Origin: Belnapia arida
GTDB lineage: Bacteria; Pseudomonadota; Alphaproteobacteria; Acetobacterales; Acetobacteraceae
Assembly: GCF_016773205.1 (NCBI RefSeq)
Contig: NZ_JAETWB010000007.1
Span: forward strand, 1-64,000
Length of the DNA: 64,000 nucleotides
Direction of reading: 5' to 3'
Part shown: positions 42,967 to 50,964 of the stretch, in pieces
Layout of the letters: the number at the start of each line of letters is the position of its first letter
Numbering within the stretch: the stretch's first letter is position 1
Translations under genes and position numbers: made by a program
The notes under the pieces: generated by a model
Databases searched by the model: none
What the model saw: only the letters and a program-made list of their open reading frames with translations
Told to the model about the DNA's origin: nothing

Positions 42967-43946
42967 AACCTGCCCTGATCGCACTACTGCTGCTGCTCGC
43001 CAAGCCCGCCTGGGCTGCGGTGACATTCGAAGATTCTCCCGCACCGCCTCCCAGCAGCACCCGCCCTGCCGCACCCGCCCCGCGTCCCGCCCCGCGCCCC
43101 CGCCCTCCGCGCGAGGAGGCCGTCACCCCCGTCCCGCCACCCCCCGCCGCCCCGGCGGAGCCGTCGCGCGGCTTGGTCACTGATACACGCAACCGCTGCG
43201 GCATTTGGGCGCCTGACCTCCAGCCCGGCGAGAGCCTTGAATGGTCCGGCGCCTGCCGCAACGGCGCCGCCAGCGGCACGGGCGAGCTGCTGCGGCGGAA
43301 AGGCGAGGCGGTGATCAGCCTCACTCAGGGCCAGTTCAAGGACGGCAAGTTGGAAGGCCCGGCTACCATCGCCATGAGCGGCGGCACCCATGTCGAGGCG
43401 GAATTTGCTGGCGGCGAGGCGAAGGCCGGCCTCATCCGCTTCGGCGATGCCAGCACCTATCGCGGCGAGATCCGCAACAACCTGCCGAATGGCAGGGGCG
43501 TCCGCACCTGGCCGCGCGGGCCGGATTACGACGGCCATTGGATGAACGGCGTCCGCAGCGGCGAGGGCCGCCAGCAGGACGGCTACGGCGTCTACTCCGG
43601 CCAATGGCGCGACGACCGCCGCAACGGCCGCGGCCTGCAGATCTACCCGAGCGGCGACCGCTACCAGGGCGAGTGGCGCAATGACAAGCGCGAGGGCCGC
43701 GGCACCATGACTTGGTCCGGCGGCGTCTACGAGGGCGAATGGCAGGGCGACCGTCGCAACGGCCAGGGCACCGAAACCTACAGCAACGGCACCCGCTTCA
43801 TCGGCCAGTTCGCCGACGACCTGCCGAGCGGCCCTGGCGTCCTCATCGCAGCCGACGGCACCCGCTTCGAAGGCCGGATCACCGGCGGCTGCCTCGCCAC
43901 GGAACGCGGCATCTACCGCGTCCTCGCCGGCCCCGGCTCCTGCTGA
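42963..43946 (+). CDS. Secreted MORN-repeat protein
   Basis: A 327-residue protein with a signal peptide (residues ~1-18, ALIALLLLLAKPAWA), a Pro-rich linker (to about residue 70) and about seven MORN-like repeats of ~20-23 residues from about residue 155 on (YRGEIRNNLPNGRG, YSGQWRDDRRNGRG, YQGEWRNDKREGRG, YEGEWQGDRRNGQG). MORN repeats bind lipids or proteins. It is co-translated with the kinase and may be its periplasmic partner, an inference from the overlap. Confidence 0.85.
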   Translation: MKPALIALLLLLAKPAWAAVTFEDSPAPPPSSTRPAAPAPRPAPRPRPPREEAVTPVPPPPAAPAEPSRGLVTDTRNRCGIWAPDLQPGESLEWSGACRNGAASGTGELLRRKGEAVISLTQGQFKDGKLEGPATIAMSGGTHVEAEFAGGEAKAGLIRFGDASTYRGEIRNNLPNGRGVRTWPRGPDYDGHWMNGVRSGEGRQQDGYGVYSGQWRDDRRNGRGLQIYPSGDRYQGEWRNDKREGRGTMTWSGGVYEGEWQGDRRNGQGTETYSNGTRFIGQFADDLPSGPGVLIAADGTRFEGRITGGCLATERGIYRVLAGPGSC

Positions 43947-43950
43947 GACC

Positions 43951-44571
43951 CTACCACATGCTCTCCCGCGCCCGCGTCGGCCAAGCGGTGTCATAGGCCT
44001 CGCCGCCGACCCGCCCCGCGCTCATCTCGGCGAGGATCGCGCCCGGCGTCGGCAAACTGCGGGGATCGACCTGGCTCTCCGCCTGCCACAGCCCGGCGCG
44101 GATGATCGCCCGGGCGCACTGGAAATAGACCTCCCCCACCCGGATCACGAGCACCGAGCGTGGCGCCTTCCCTTCAACCGCGAAGCTGCCGCACAGCGCC
44201 GCATCCGTCTCCACCTCCGCCGTGCCGTTGATGCGCAGCGCATTGCCGCTGCCGGGGATGAGGAACATCAGCCCGACGCGCGGGTCCCGCACCACATTGC
44301 GCAGGCTGTCGATGCGGTTGTTGCCGCGCCGGTCGGGCAGCAGCAGCGTCTTCGGGTCGGCGATGCGGACGAAGCCCGGCCGATCCCCACGTGGCGAGCA
44401 GTCGAGCCCTTCCGGCCCCACCGTCGCCAGGACAAGAAAAGGCGCCGCCTCGATGATCCGGGCATAGGCCGGCGTCACATGGTCCGCCACCTTGGCCGTC
44501 GAGGCTTCTCCGATCGTATCCAGCGACCCATAGATCGCCTCCAACTTCTCGATGCTGCTGATGACCGCCAT
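43951..44571 (-). CDS. Pyridoxamine 5'-phosphate oxidase-family FMN-binding protein
   Basis: A 206-residue split-barrel flavoprotein. The core PFLVLATVGPEGLDCSPRGD and the following IADPKTLLLPDRRGNNRIDS are the pattern of the PPOX subgroup that I associate with MSMEG_1061-like proteins. It is not PdxH, which has a different C-terminal motif. The role is probably redox or detoxification. It is convergent with the MORN gene (4 bp apart) and divergent from the LysR gene, which may regulate it. Confidence 0.82.
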   Translation of the reverse strand: MAVISSIEKLEAIYGSLDTIGEASTAKVADHVTPAYARIIEAAPFLVLATVGPEGLDCSPRGDRPGFVRIADPKTLLLPDRRGNNRIDSLRNVVRDPRVGLMFLIPGSGNALRINGTAEVETDAALCGSFAVEGKAPRSVLVIRVGEVYFQCARAIIRAGLWQAESQVDPRSLPTPGAILAEMSAGRVGGEAYDTAWPTRARESMW

Positions 44572-44676
44572 GCCCGCCTCCCTGCCTGGTGCTGCGCATG
44601 GCTAGACGAAGCGCCCGCCGCGCGACTATCGATTTCGGCTGCCGGATCGGTGAGCAAAACTCACGGAAAGAACCCC

Positions 44677-45549
44677 ATGCCGCGTCGCCTGCCGCCGCTC
44701 GCCGCCCTTCGTGCCTTCGAAGCGACGGCACGGCTCGGCTCCGTCACCCGCGCGGCGGAGGAGCTGGGCCGCACCCATGGCGCGGTCAGCCGGCAGATCC
44801 AGGCCTTGCAGGCGGCGGCCGGCCTATCGCTCTTCGAGAAGGCCGGCACCGGTCTCCGCCTCAATGCCGAGGGCGAGGCGTTGCACCGCAGCGTCGCCGC
44901 CGCGCTGGACGGGCTGGAGGCCGGCTGGACAGCCCTTCGCGAGGCGGCCGGCGGCCCATCCCTGCATATCGCCTGCAGCGCCAGCTTCGCCATGCGCTGG
45001 CTGGTCCCCCGCCTGCCGGGCTTCTACCGTGCGCAGCCGGCGCTGCGCCTACGCCTCTCCATGACCACCGCCCGCGCCCTCCGCCATGAAGGCGCCGACC
45101 TAGTGATCGCCTGGGATCGCGGCCATTACCCACCCGGCGAGCAGGCCCGCGCCATCGCGCTCGGCCCGATCGCCTTCGGCCCGGTTTGTGCGCCGGACTA
45201 TCCGGTCGAGGTCACTTCCGGTCGCCTCGCCGCCGCCACCCGAATCGCCCATGACCATATCGACCACGCCTGGCCGGTCTGGGCGCAGCGCGCCGGGCGC
45301 ACGCTCGACGGCCGGGACGAGTTGCGCTTCCCGCACACCCATCTTTGCATCGAGGCGGCGCTGGCCGGGCTCGGCATCGCCCTGGTCGAGCAACGCCTGG
45401 TGCGAGAGGAACTGGCCTCCGGCCGCCTGCTCGCCCCCTGCGGCTTCGTCCCGTTCCCCGAAGGCCTGGCCGCCCTGCCGACCTCGCCCCGCGCCACGTC
45501 GCCCGCCGCCCGCTCCTTTGTCGACTGGCTACGCGGAACGCTCGGCTGA
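44677..45549 (+). CDS. LysR-family transcriptional regulator (GcvA-like)
   Basis: A 290-residue regulator. The N-terminal winged HTH is LPPLAALRAFEATARLGSVT followed by AAEELGRTHGAVSRQIQALQ, the GcvA subgroup pattern. The effector domain begins about residue 95 (LHIACSASFAMRWLVPRL). ATG 44677 is preceded by GGAAAGAA. It is divergent from the FMN-protein gene with a 105-bp intergenic region, the usual arrangement for a LysR target. Confidence 0.9.
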   Translation: MPRRLPPLAALRAFEATARLGSVTRAAEELGRTHGAVSRQIQALQAAAGLSLFEKAGTGLRLNAEGEALHRSVAAALDGLEAGWTALREAAGGPSLHIACSASFAMRWLVPRLPGFYRAQPALRLRLSMTTARALRHEGADLVIAWDRGHYPPGEQARAIALGPIAFGPVCAPDYPVEVTSGRLAAATRIAHDHIDHAWPVWAQRAGRTLDGRDELRFPHTHLCIEAALAGLGIALVEQRLVREELASGRLLAPCGFVPFPEGLAALPTSPRATSPAARSFVDWLRGTLG

Positions 45550-45551
45550 GC

Positions 45552-46976
45552 TCAGTCCGCTGCCCGCTTCGGCCCGCGCCAGGCCTGCAGCTTCCGATAG
45601 ATGGTCGAGGCGTTAATTTCCAACAGCGAGGCGGCGCGCGGCACGTCCTGCCCGGTCTGCTCCAGCGCGGCGAGGATCAGCTGCCGCTCCATCTCGGCCA
45701 GCGGCGTGATCTCCATGGCCGGCGGCGACAAAGGCACCACTGGCTCAGCCATGGGGACGGACACCGCTTGGCCCCCATGTGACCCAGCGCGCAACAGGGG
45801 CGCCGGCAGCATCGCTGCCTCCACCTGCTGGCCCTCATGCAACACGACGACGTTGCGCACCACATTCTGCAACTGCCGCACGTTGCCCGGCCAGGGATAG
45901 CCGAGGGTCGCCGCCTCGGGCGAGAAGCGGCGGAAACGCTTGCGCTCCTCCCGGCTGAACTGGGCAAGGAAGGCGCGGGCGACCAGCTGCACATCCTTGC
46001 CGTGGTGTCGCAGCGGCGGCAGCTCGATCGGCACGACATAGAGCCGGTAGTAGAGATCCTCGCGGAACCGCCCGGCTTCCACCTCGGCCAGCGGGTCGCG
46101 GTTGGTGGCGCAGACGAAGCGCACATCCACCCTCTCCTGCCGCGAGCCGCCGACCGGTTGGATGCTGCCGGTCTGCACGAAGCGCAGCAGCGTCGCCTGC
46201 ATGTCGATCGGCATCTCGCCGATCTCGTCGAGGAAGAGCGTGCCGCCATCCACCTGCATGGCGGCGCCGGCGCGGTTCTCCGTCGCCCCGGTGAAGGCAC
46301 CCTTCACATGGCCGAAGATCTCGCTCTCCAGCAGGTCGCGTGGGATGCGCCGCAGTTCAGCGCGACGAAAGGTTGTGCAGCCCGAGACGAGGCCTTGTGC
46401 ACCGCCTCCGCCGCCAGCTTCTTGCCCGTGCCGCTCTCGCCGGTGAGGAAGATGTTCGCCCGGCTGGAGCCGACGCTTTCGATGGTGCGATAGACCGCCT
46501 GCATCGCCGGCGAGGCCCCGATGAAGCCCATGAAGCCCTGCCTCGCCGTCAGCGCCCGGGCCGCTCGCAATCCCGTCTCCAGCGCCCGCTTCTCGATGAG
46601 GAGGGCGCGCTTTTCCATCGCGTTCTGCAAGGTGAAGACGAGCTTCGCCTTCGGGTAGGGCTTCGGCAGGAAATCCATGGCGCCGGCCCGCGTTACCTCG
46701 ACAGCGGTATTCATCAAGGCATTGGCGATGATGACGATGACCGCGGTTCCGAGCCTTCGGCCCGCAGCGCCTTCAGCACATCGAGGCCGGGGAAGTCCGG
46801 CAATCGAGGTCGAGCAGGATGGCATCCGGGTCCCAGGCGCGAGCCTGGGCGAGGGCTTCGGCCACGGTCTCGACGGTGCGGATCTCGTGGCCGAGATCCC
46901 GCAGGTGCGACCGCGCGACCTCCACCTAGGTGGCGTGTCCCTCGACCAGCAGGACGCGCCCGGCGCTGCCTTTCAT
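45552..46976 (-). pseudogene. Decayed NtrC-type sigma-54-dependent response regulator
   Basis: The remains of a ~475-residue response regulator. Receiver domain pieces (RVLLVEGHAT, then ILLDL, then PDFPGLDVL), an AAA+ domain with GESGTGKK and FTGAT, and a Fis-type HTH (INASTIYRKLQ) can all be found but not in one frame. Lesions are a TAG codon at 46926-46928, and single-base deletions near 46803, 46745 and 46352. The acidic pocket reads VEGH instead of VEDD-like, and Walker A has GKK for GKE. The three deletions restore the starting frame. Its start overlaps the Hpt stop (ATGA), so it once followed Hpt in an operon. Confidence 0.85.
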
Positions 46977-47317
46977 CGGCCATCGGAGCGTGCCACGAGG
47001 GCGGATAATTCCTGCAGGGCCGCCTGGGCCCGGTCCCGGATGACCGGCACCACCACCGCCGGCGGATGTGGCGAGCGCGGGTCCATGGCGACGCGCGCCG
47101 CCTGTTCCAGGGTGATGGCGCCGACCGCGGCCGCCGCCCCGGCCAGGCTATGGGCAGCGCGCTGATAGCCATCCCAATTCCCGGCGATGGCAGCCGCCTC
47201 CAGCTGCTGCGCCAACCGGCCGAGATCATCCTCGAAAGTCTCGATGATGCGCCGAAAATCGGCCGGCGGGAGATCCTGGGCCAATTGCTCAGCGATATGG
47301 GGATCGATGGCACTCAC
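46973..47317 (-). CDS. Histidine phosphotransfer (Hpt) domain protein
   Basis: A 114-residue Hpt protein. The phospho-acceptor His is in RAAHSLAGAAAAVGA, and the surrounding helices (FRRIIETFEDDLGRLAQQLE) are typical. The best start is GTG 47317, since no ATG lies in frame near the domain; a ribosome site is weak. Its former partner regulator directly downstream is a pseudogene, so it would now have to serve another phosphorelay, or is itself on the way to loss. Confidence 0.75.
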   Translation of the reverse strand: MSAIDPHIAEQLAQDLPPADFRRIIETFEDDLGRLAQQLEAAAIAGNWDGYQRAAHSLAGAAAAVGAITLEQAARVAMDPRSPHPPAVVVPVIRDRAQAALQELSALVARSDGR

Positions 47318-47336
47318 GGCAGCGTGTGTCGCATTT

Positions 47337-47352
47337 TGCAAATTTTGTGTCA
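47337..47352 (-). promoter_or_regulatory. Sigma-54-like promoter candidate upstream of the Hpt gene
   Basis: On the minus strand TGACAC-N5-TTGCA differs from the sigma-54 consensus TGGCAC-N5-TTGC only at the second G of the -24 element. The site lies 20 bp before the GTG of the Hpt gene, and the broken downstream gene encodes a sigma-54 activator, which would fit autoregulation. A -24 GG is usually required, so this may be inactive. Confidence 0.35.
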
Positions 47353-47545
47353 ATCCAGAGTTGATCGGTATCGCAACAAGCAGGGTCGGGGCTGGCGATG
47401 CCGCCGCATACCGCCCCGCCGTGCTCGCCTGGCGCTGCCTTGCCTGCGAGGGACGGGAGAGCCTCGCACCTGCCATCGCCCCCTAAGCGTTCCGCCCTCG
47501 CGGCCCTTGCTCTATCACCGGGCGATGCGACAGGGAGAGGCAGGC

Positions 47546-48013
47546 ATGGGCAATCCGGTGATCGAATTGAAGCTGCTGGACGAGCGGCTGCGACAGTGGG
47601 GCCTGCCCCGCTACCAGACCGGTCTGGCTGCGGCCGTCGACCTGCATGCCTGCCTCGACACGCCGGTGGTGCTTGAACCGAGCACGGCCCCGGTGCTGAT
47701 CTCGAGCGGCATCGCCCTGCACATGGCCGATAGCGGCATGGCGGCGCTGGTGATGCCGCGCTCCGGCCTCGGGCACCGGAAGGGGCTGGTGCTCGGCAAC
47801 CTCGTCGGGCTGATCGATGCTGATTACACCGGCCCAATCCTGGTCAGCGCCTGGAACCGCAACCCGCCCGGCGGCGAGCCTATCACCATCGCGCCGGGCG
47901 AGCGCTTTGCGCAGATGGTCTTCGTCCCGATCCTCCGCCCGGAATTCGCTGTGGTGGAGGAATTTTCCACGGATTCCTCCCGCGGCGCCGGCGGCTTCGG
48001 CTCGACCGGCTGA
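47546..48013 (+). CDS. dut: dUTP diphosphatase
   Basis: A 155-residue trimeric dUTPase that converts dUTP to dUMP and keeps uracil out of DNA. The five motifs are seen: YQTGLAAAVDLHA, MPRSGLGHRKGL, NLVGLIDADYTGPI, ERFAQMVF and RGAGGFGSTG. Motif 1 is slightly atypical (A/G changes). ATG 47546 has GGGAGAGG upstream and is preferred to ATG 47525. It is divergent from the Hpt gene. Confidence 0.93.
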   Translation: MGNPVIELKLLDERLRQWGLPRYQTGLAAAVDLHACLDTPVVLEPSTAPVLISSGIALHMADSGMAALVMPRSGLGHRKGLVLGNLVGLIDADYTGPILVSAWNRNPPGGEPITIAPGERFAQMVFVPILRPEFAVVEEFSTDSSRGAGGFGSTG

Positions 48014-48094
48014 GAGGCGGGCGGCCGCTTCACAGGGTCTTGGAATCGGCCCCCGCGCCGGCGATATCCGAGGTCCCGAGGGAGGAGCGCCGCC

Positions 48095-48454
48095 ATGAAG
48101 CTGCCAGGGCCGGATCACCCCATCACCATCTCGCCAACGCCGCAACGTGTGCGAGTCATCCTCGACGGCCAGATCGTGGCGGAGACGAGCCGGGCGCTGA
48201 CCTTGCAGGAAGCCAGCTACCCCGCCGTGCAGTACATCCCGCGCGCGGATGCGGCGATGGAGATGCTGGTCCGCACGCCCCGCAGCACCCACTGCCCCTA
48301 CAAAGGCGATGCCAGCTACTACAGCATCGCCACCGGCGGCAGGCAGGCCGAGAATGCGGTCTGGAGCTACGAATCCCCCTACCCCGCAATGGCCGCGATC
48401 AAGGGCTATCTGGCTTTCTACCCCGACCGGGTGGACGCCATCGAGATCGGCTAG
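48095..48454 (+). CDS. DUF427-family protein
   Basis: A 119-residue protein of the small conserved DUF427 family. Features are RVRVILDGQIVAETSRAL, the central YIPRADAAME and a C-terminal WSYESPYPAM segment followed by GYLAFYPDRVD. The function is not established. GAGGGAGGAG lies just upstream of the ATG. It follows dut by 81 bp. Confidence 0.88.
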   Translation: MKLPGPDHPITISPTPQRVRVILDGQIVAETSRALTLQEASYPAVQYIPRADAAMEMLVRTPRSTHCPYKGDASYYSIATGGRQAENAVWSYESPYPAMAAIKGYLAFYPDRVDAIEIG

Positions 48455-48492
48455 GCTATGCTCTGCCTGACTGCATCGTGGGGGAGGATTGC

Positions 48493-48714
48493 ATGGCCGA
48501 ATTGCGCGTACCCGTCGAACTCACAGCCGCCGTCTGGAAGATCGAGGCATCGCCAGGGCAGCAGGTCGCGGAGGGTGACGTGCTGATGATCCTCGAGTCG
48601 ATGAAGATGGAGATTCCGGTCGAGGCGCCACGCGCCGGCACGGTGAAATCCATTCTCGTCGCCGAGGGCGACGAGGTGCAGGAGGGCCAGATCGTCCTGC
48701 TGCTCGACGCCTGA
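48493..48714 (+). CDS. Biotin/lipoyl-attachment domain protein (single-domain BCCP-like)
   Basis: A 73-residue protein consisting only of a biotinyl/lipoyl domain. The modification site is ILESMKMEIP, where Lys of the M-K-M triplet would be biotinylated. Typical BCCP has an N-terminal extension that is absent here. No carboxylase subunit is nearby, so its partner is encoded elsewhere. It starts 39 bp after the DUF427 gene. Confidence 0.87.
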   Translation: MAELRVPVELTAAVWKIEASPGQQVAEGDVLMILESMKMEIPVEAPRAGTVKSILVAEGDEVQEGQIVLLLDA

Positions 48715-48732
48715 CGCGCTGGGTCGGGGGTT

Positions 48733-49707
48733 TCAGTCCAGCCGGATTTTTGCATCCCGGACGACGTCGCCCCAGCGTCGGTACTCGGTCTCGACGAAGC
48801 GGCCGAATTCAGCCCCGCCGAGCGGCGCCGGCTCGATGCTGTAGCTCCGCAGCCGCTCGCGGATCTCGGGTGTGGCGAAGCCTTCCAGCACCGCCGTCGC
48901 CACCCGCTCAAGAATCGGCGCTGGCGTCCCGGCCGGAGCCTGCACGCCCCACCAGATCATGGCGGCGAAACCAGGCAACCCGGCCGCTTCGGCGACGGTC
49001 GGCACCTCGGGCGCGGAATACCAGCGCTCCACGCTCGTCACCGCCAGCAGCTTCAGCTTGCCCTCGCGCGCCTGCTGCACGTAGGCAGGCAGGTTGTCGC
49101 AGGCGAGGTCGAGCCGTCCGGCGAGCAGATCGGCCAGCAAGGGCCCGGTGCCGCGGTAGGGCACCTGCTGCATGCTGGTGCCAGCCGCATGGTTCAGCGA
49201 CTCCGCGATCAGGTGGCCGGAGGTGCCGTTGCCCGGGCTGCCATAGGTCAGCGGCTGCCGCCGGGCGAGGTCCAGCGCCTCCCGCAAGGTGCCGACCGGC
49301 AGGTCCGGCCGGGCGACGATGCAGTTCGGCGTGTGGCAGGTGCGCGCCACCGGCACCAGATCCTTCATCGGATCGTAGCCGAGCCTGGCATACAGGTGCG
49401 GCCCCATCACCGCCGCGCTGATGGTAGCGATGAGCAACGTGTAGCCATCCGGATCGGACTTCGCCGCGGCTTCGGCGCCGATGTTGCCACCCGCCCCGGC
49501 CCTGTTCTCGGCGACTACCGGCTGGCCGATGCGCGTCCCAATCACCGCCGCCGTCGTCCGCCCCACTGCATCGGTTGAGGCCCCGGGCGGGAAAGGGATG
49601 ATCAGCCGCACCGGCCGGTTCGGCCAGGGTCCGGATTGGGCTTGCGTGAGGAACGGCGCGGTCAGCAACGGCAAGGCGCCCAGAAGCGTACGGCGTGAAG
49701 CGGTCAT
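48733..49707 (-). CDS. TctC/Bug-family periplasmic solute-binding protein
   Basis: A 324-residue exported binding protein. The signal peptide (MTASRRTLLGALPLLTAPFL) has a twin-arginine-like start. The body carries the Bug signatures WPNRPVRLIIPFPPGASTD, AVVIGTRIGQPV-like helix and YTLLIATISA. Such proteins bind carboxylates such as tricarballylate and are usually orphaned from their TctAB transporter, as here. ATG 49707 gives a proper leader; the open frame upstream has no signal sequence. Confidence 0.9.
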   Translation of the reverse strand: MTASRRTLLGALPLLTAPFLTQAQSGPWPNRPVRLIIPFPPGASTDAVGRTTAAVIGTRIGQPVVAENRAGAGGNIGAEAAAKSDPDGYTLLIATISAAVMGPHLYARLGYDPMKDLVPVARTCHTPNCIVARPDLPVGTLREALDLARRQPLTYGSPGNGTSGHLIAESLNHAAGTSMQQVPYRGTGPLLADLLAGRLDLACDNLPAYVQQAREGKLKLLAVTSVERWYSAPEVPTVAEAAGLPGFAAMIWWGVQAPAGTPAPILERVATAVLEGFATPEIRERLRSYSIEPAPLGGAEFGRFVETEYRRWGDVVRDAKIRLD

Positions 49708-49771
49708 ACAGCCCTCGCTAAAACAGGCTTTGGTCAGGCAAGTCATTGCTTGGCCAAACAACAGTCTGGAG

Positions 49772-49820
49772 CGGCTTCTGCAAGCCGACCTGACCCCGGC
49801 TCGCTTTGCTTCTGCAAAGC
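49772..49820. repeat. Two short hairpins in the divergent upstream region
   Basis: Two adjacent stems, CGGCTT-CTGC-AAGCCG (49772-49787) and GCTTTGC-TTCT-GCAAAGC (49803-49820), share the core CTTCTGCAA. They lie in the 259-bp interval upstream of the TctC gene and may be mRNA structures or remnants of a small repeat. The rest of the interval shows no gene. Confidence 0.35.
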
Positions 49821-49966
49821 TCATGCCGCAAACACGGCATCGAGCGAAGACGCCTACACGTCTCCGTGCCTTCGGCCCGCTACCGCACCTGTGGTTAGCG
49901 CCGCAGGTCATTTCCCCCTAGATCCTGGCCAGTGACAGGCGCTGGCTGAACCAGCAGAAGGATCGC

Positions 49967-50128
49967 ATGGTGAGCGGGAACGACTGGATTTGGGTATGCG
50001 GCCTCGTGATCGCAGGGCTGCTTCTCGCGCCGGTCGTCATCCGTCGCCTGAGCCAATATGCCTTCCTGCACCAGAAGCGCCGCCGCCTGCAGGACCGCTT
50101 CGCCGCCAGACTCGCCCGGAAGAACTGA
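49967..50128 (+). CDS. Small membrane protein, unknown
   Basis: A 53-residue protein that is short but well supported: AGAAGGA lies 5 bp before ATG 49967. It has one N-terminal membrane helix (WIWVCGLVIAGLLLAPVVI) followed by a basic tail (HQKRRRLQDRFAARLARK). This is a positive-inside topology with the C-terminus in the cytoplasm. I recognise no family. Confidence 0.6.
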   Translation: MVSGNDWIWVCGLVIAGLLLAPVVIRRLSQYAFLHQKRRRLQDRFAARLARKN

Positions 50129-50226
50129 AAGCCGAAGGCGTGGGTTGTGCCACACGACGTCGGGATTGACCTGCTTCGCAAAACGCTCGGCGCAGACCAA
50201 CTCAACGGCGTGGCGGGGGCGCCCTT

Positions 50227-50397
50227 TTAGCCAATCAGCCAGAAGGCGAGCAGGCCAACCTCCAGCCCGGCCAGCAGACCGACCGTGACCAGGAAGGTGC
50301 GCTCCACCCGGGCGGCTTCGGTGGCGGGCGTATGCCCTGTCTCGCGCCGGTCCGCGGCGGCGAGTGACGCGTCGGAGAAGACGGTCTGTGTGGTCAT
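50227..50397 (-). CDS. Small tail-anchored-like membrane protein, unknown
   Basis: A 56-residue protein with a hydrophilic N-terminal half (MTTQTVFSDASLAAADR) and a C-terminal hydrophobic helix (TFLVTVGLLAGLEVGLLAFW). The ATG 50397 start is preferred over an in-frame one 13 codons upstream. It is convergent with the small gene at 49967-50128. Composition and position suggest a real gene, but no family is known to me. Confidence 0.5.
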   Translation of the reverse strand: MTTQTVFSDASLAAADRRETGHTPATEAARVERTFLVTVGLLAGLEVGLLAFWLIG

Positions 50398-50501
50398 CCT
50401 GAATAGCCTTGCTGCGATGCAGCATGGTAACGCCAATCAGCGGCATCGATCCATAGCAATTCAATGTAATATATTGAAAGAAAAGACTTCCGCCCGCATC
50501 C

Positions 50502-50702
50502 CTACCGTCGTGCAGCTCGCCCCACCGCTTCGAGCCATGCCTCGGCTCTGCGGAACGTGGCGCTATCTTCAGCGGCTGGGCTTGGGATGCTCCGCTCAAG
50601 CCGCAAGGCCTCGTCGCGGTTGACCGGCCCCGGCACGAGGCTCGAGGACAGCGCCACCACGCCCACCGCAAGCAACGGGCCAAGCACGCCACGATGCCTC
50701 AT
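50502..50702 (-). CDS. Small secreted protein, unknown
   Basis: A 66-residue protein. A strong ribosome site (GGAGGAGG) lies about 7 bp before ATG 50702, which supports it as a gene. Residues 1-24 look like a signal peptide (GPLLAVGVVALSSSLVPG) without a lipobox Cys. The mature part is a short amphipathic, Ala/Arg-rich helix. It is the only clear feature between the tRNA-Lys gene and the small membrane gene. Confidence 0.55.
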   Translation of the reverse strand: MRHRGVLGPLLAVGVVALSSSLVPGPVNRDEALRLERSIPSPAAEDSATFRRAEAWLEAVGRAARR

Positions 50703-50833
50703 CGGAAAACCTCCTCCGCCACGCCACCGCCAAACCGGTGATGCAGGGGAAGATGCGTGCAGGCCTGCCCCTGGTCCAAGACAGAGGACAGATAGCCATT
50801 ATCGATGCGATGAATGGTTGCGAAGGGAGGGAA

Positions 50834-50909
<76 letters not shown>

Positions 50910-50964
50910 CACCGGGAGGCGCTTTCTAACGAGCGCTGCGGCTTTGTCTAGCCCTTATCCGCGC

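Noticed and set aside
48040-48492. A possible N-terminal extension of the biotin-carrier-like protein
   Set aside because: The upstream part is an alternative frame of the DUF427 gene, and a good ATG with GGGGAGGA lies at 48493.
50596-50799. A 67-codon minus-strand frame overlapping the small secreted protein gene
   Set aside because: The overlapping gene at 50502-50702 has a strong ribosome site and a signal peptide; this one has neither.
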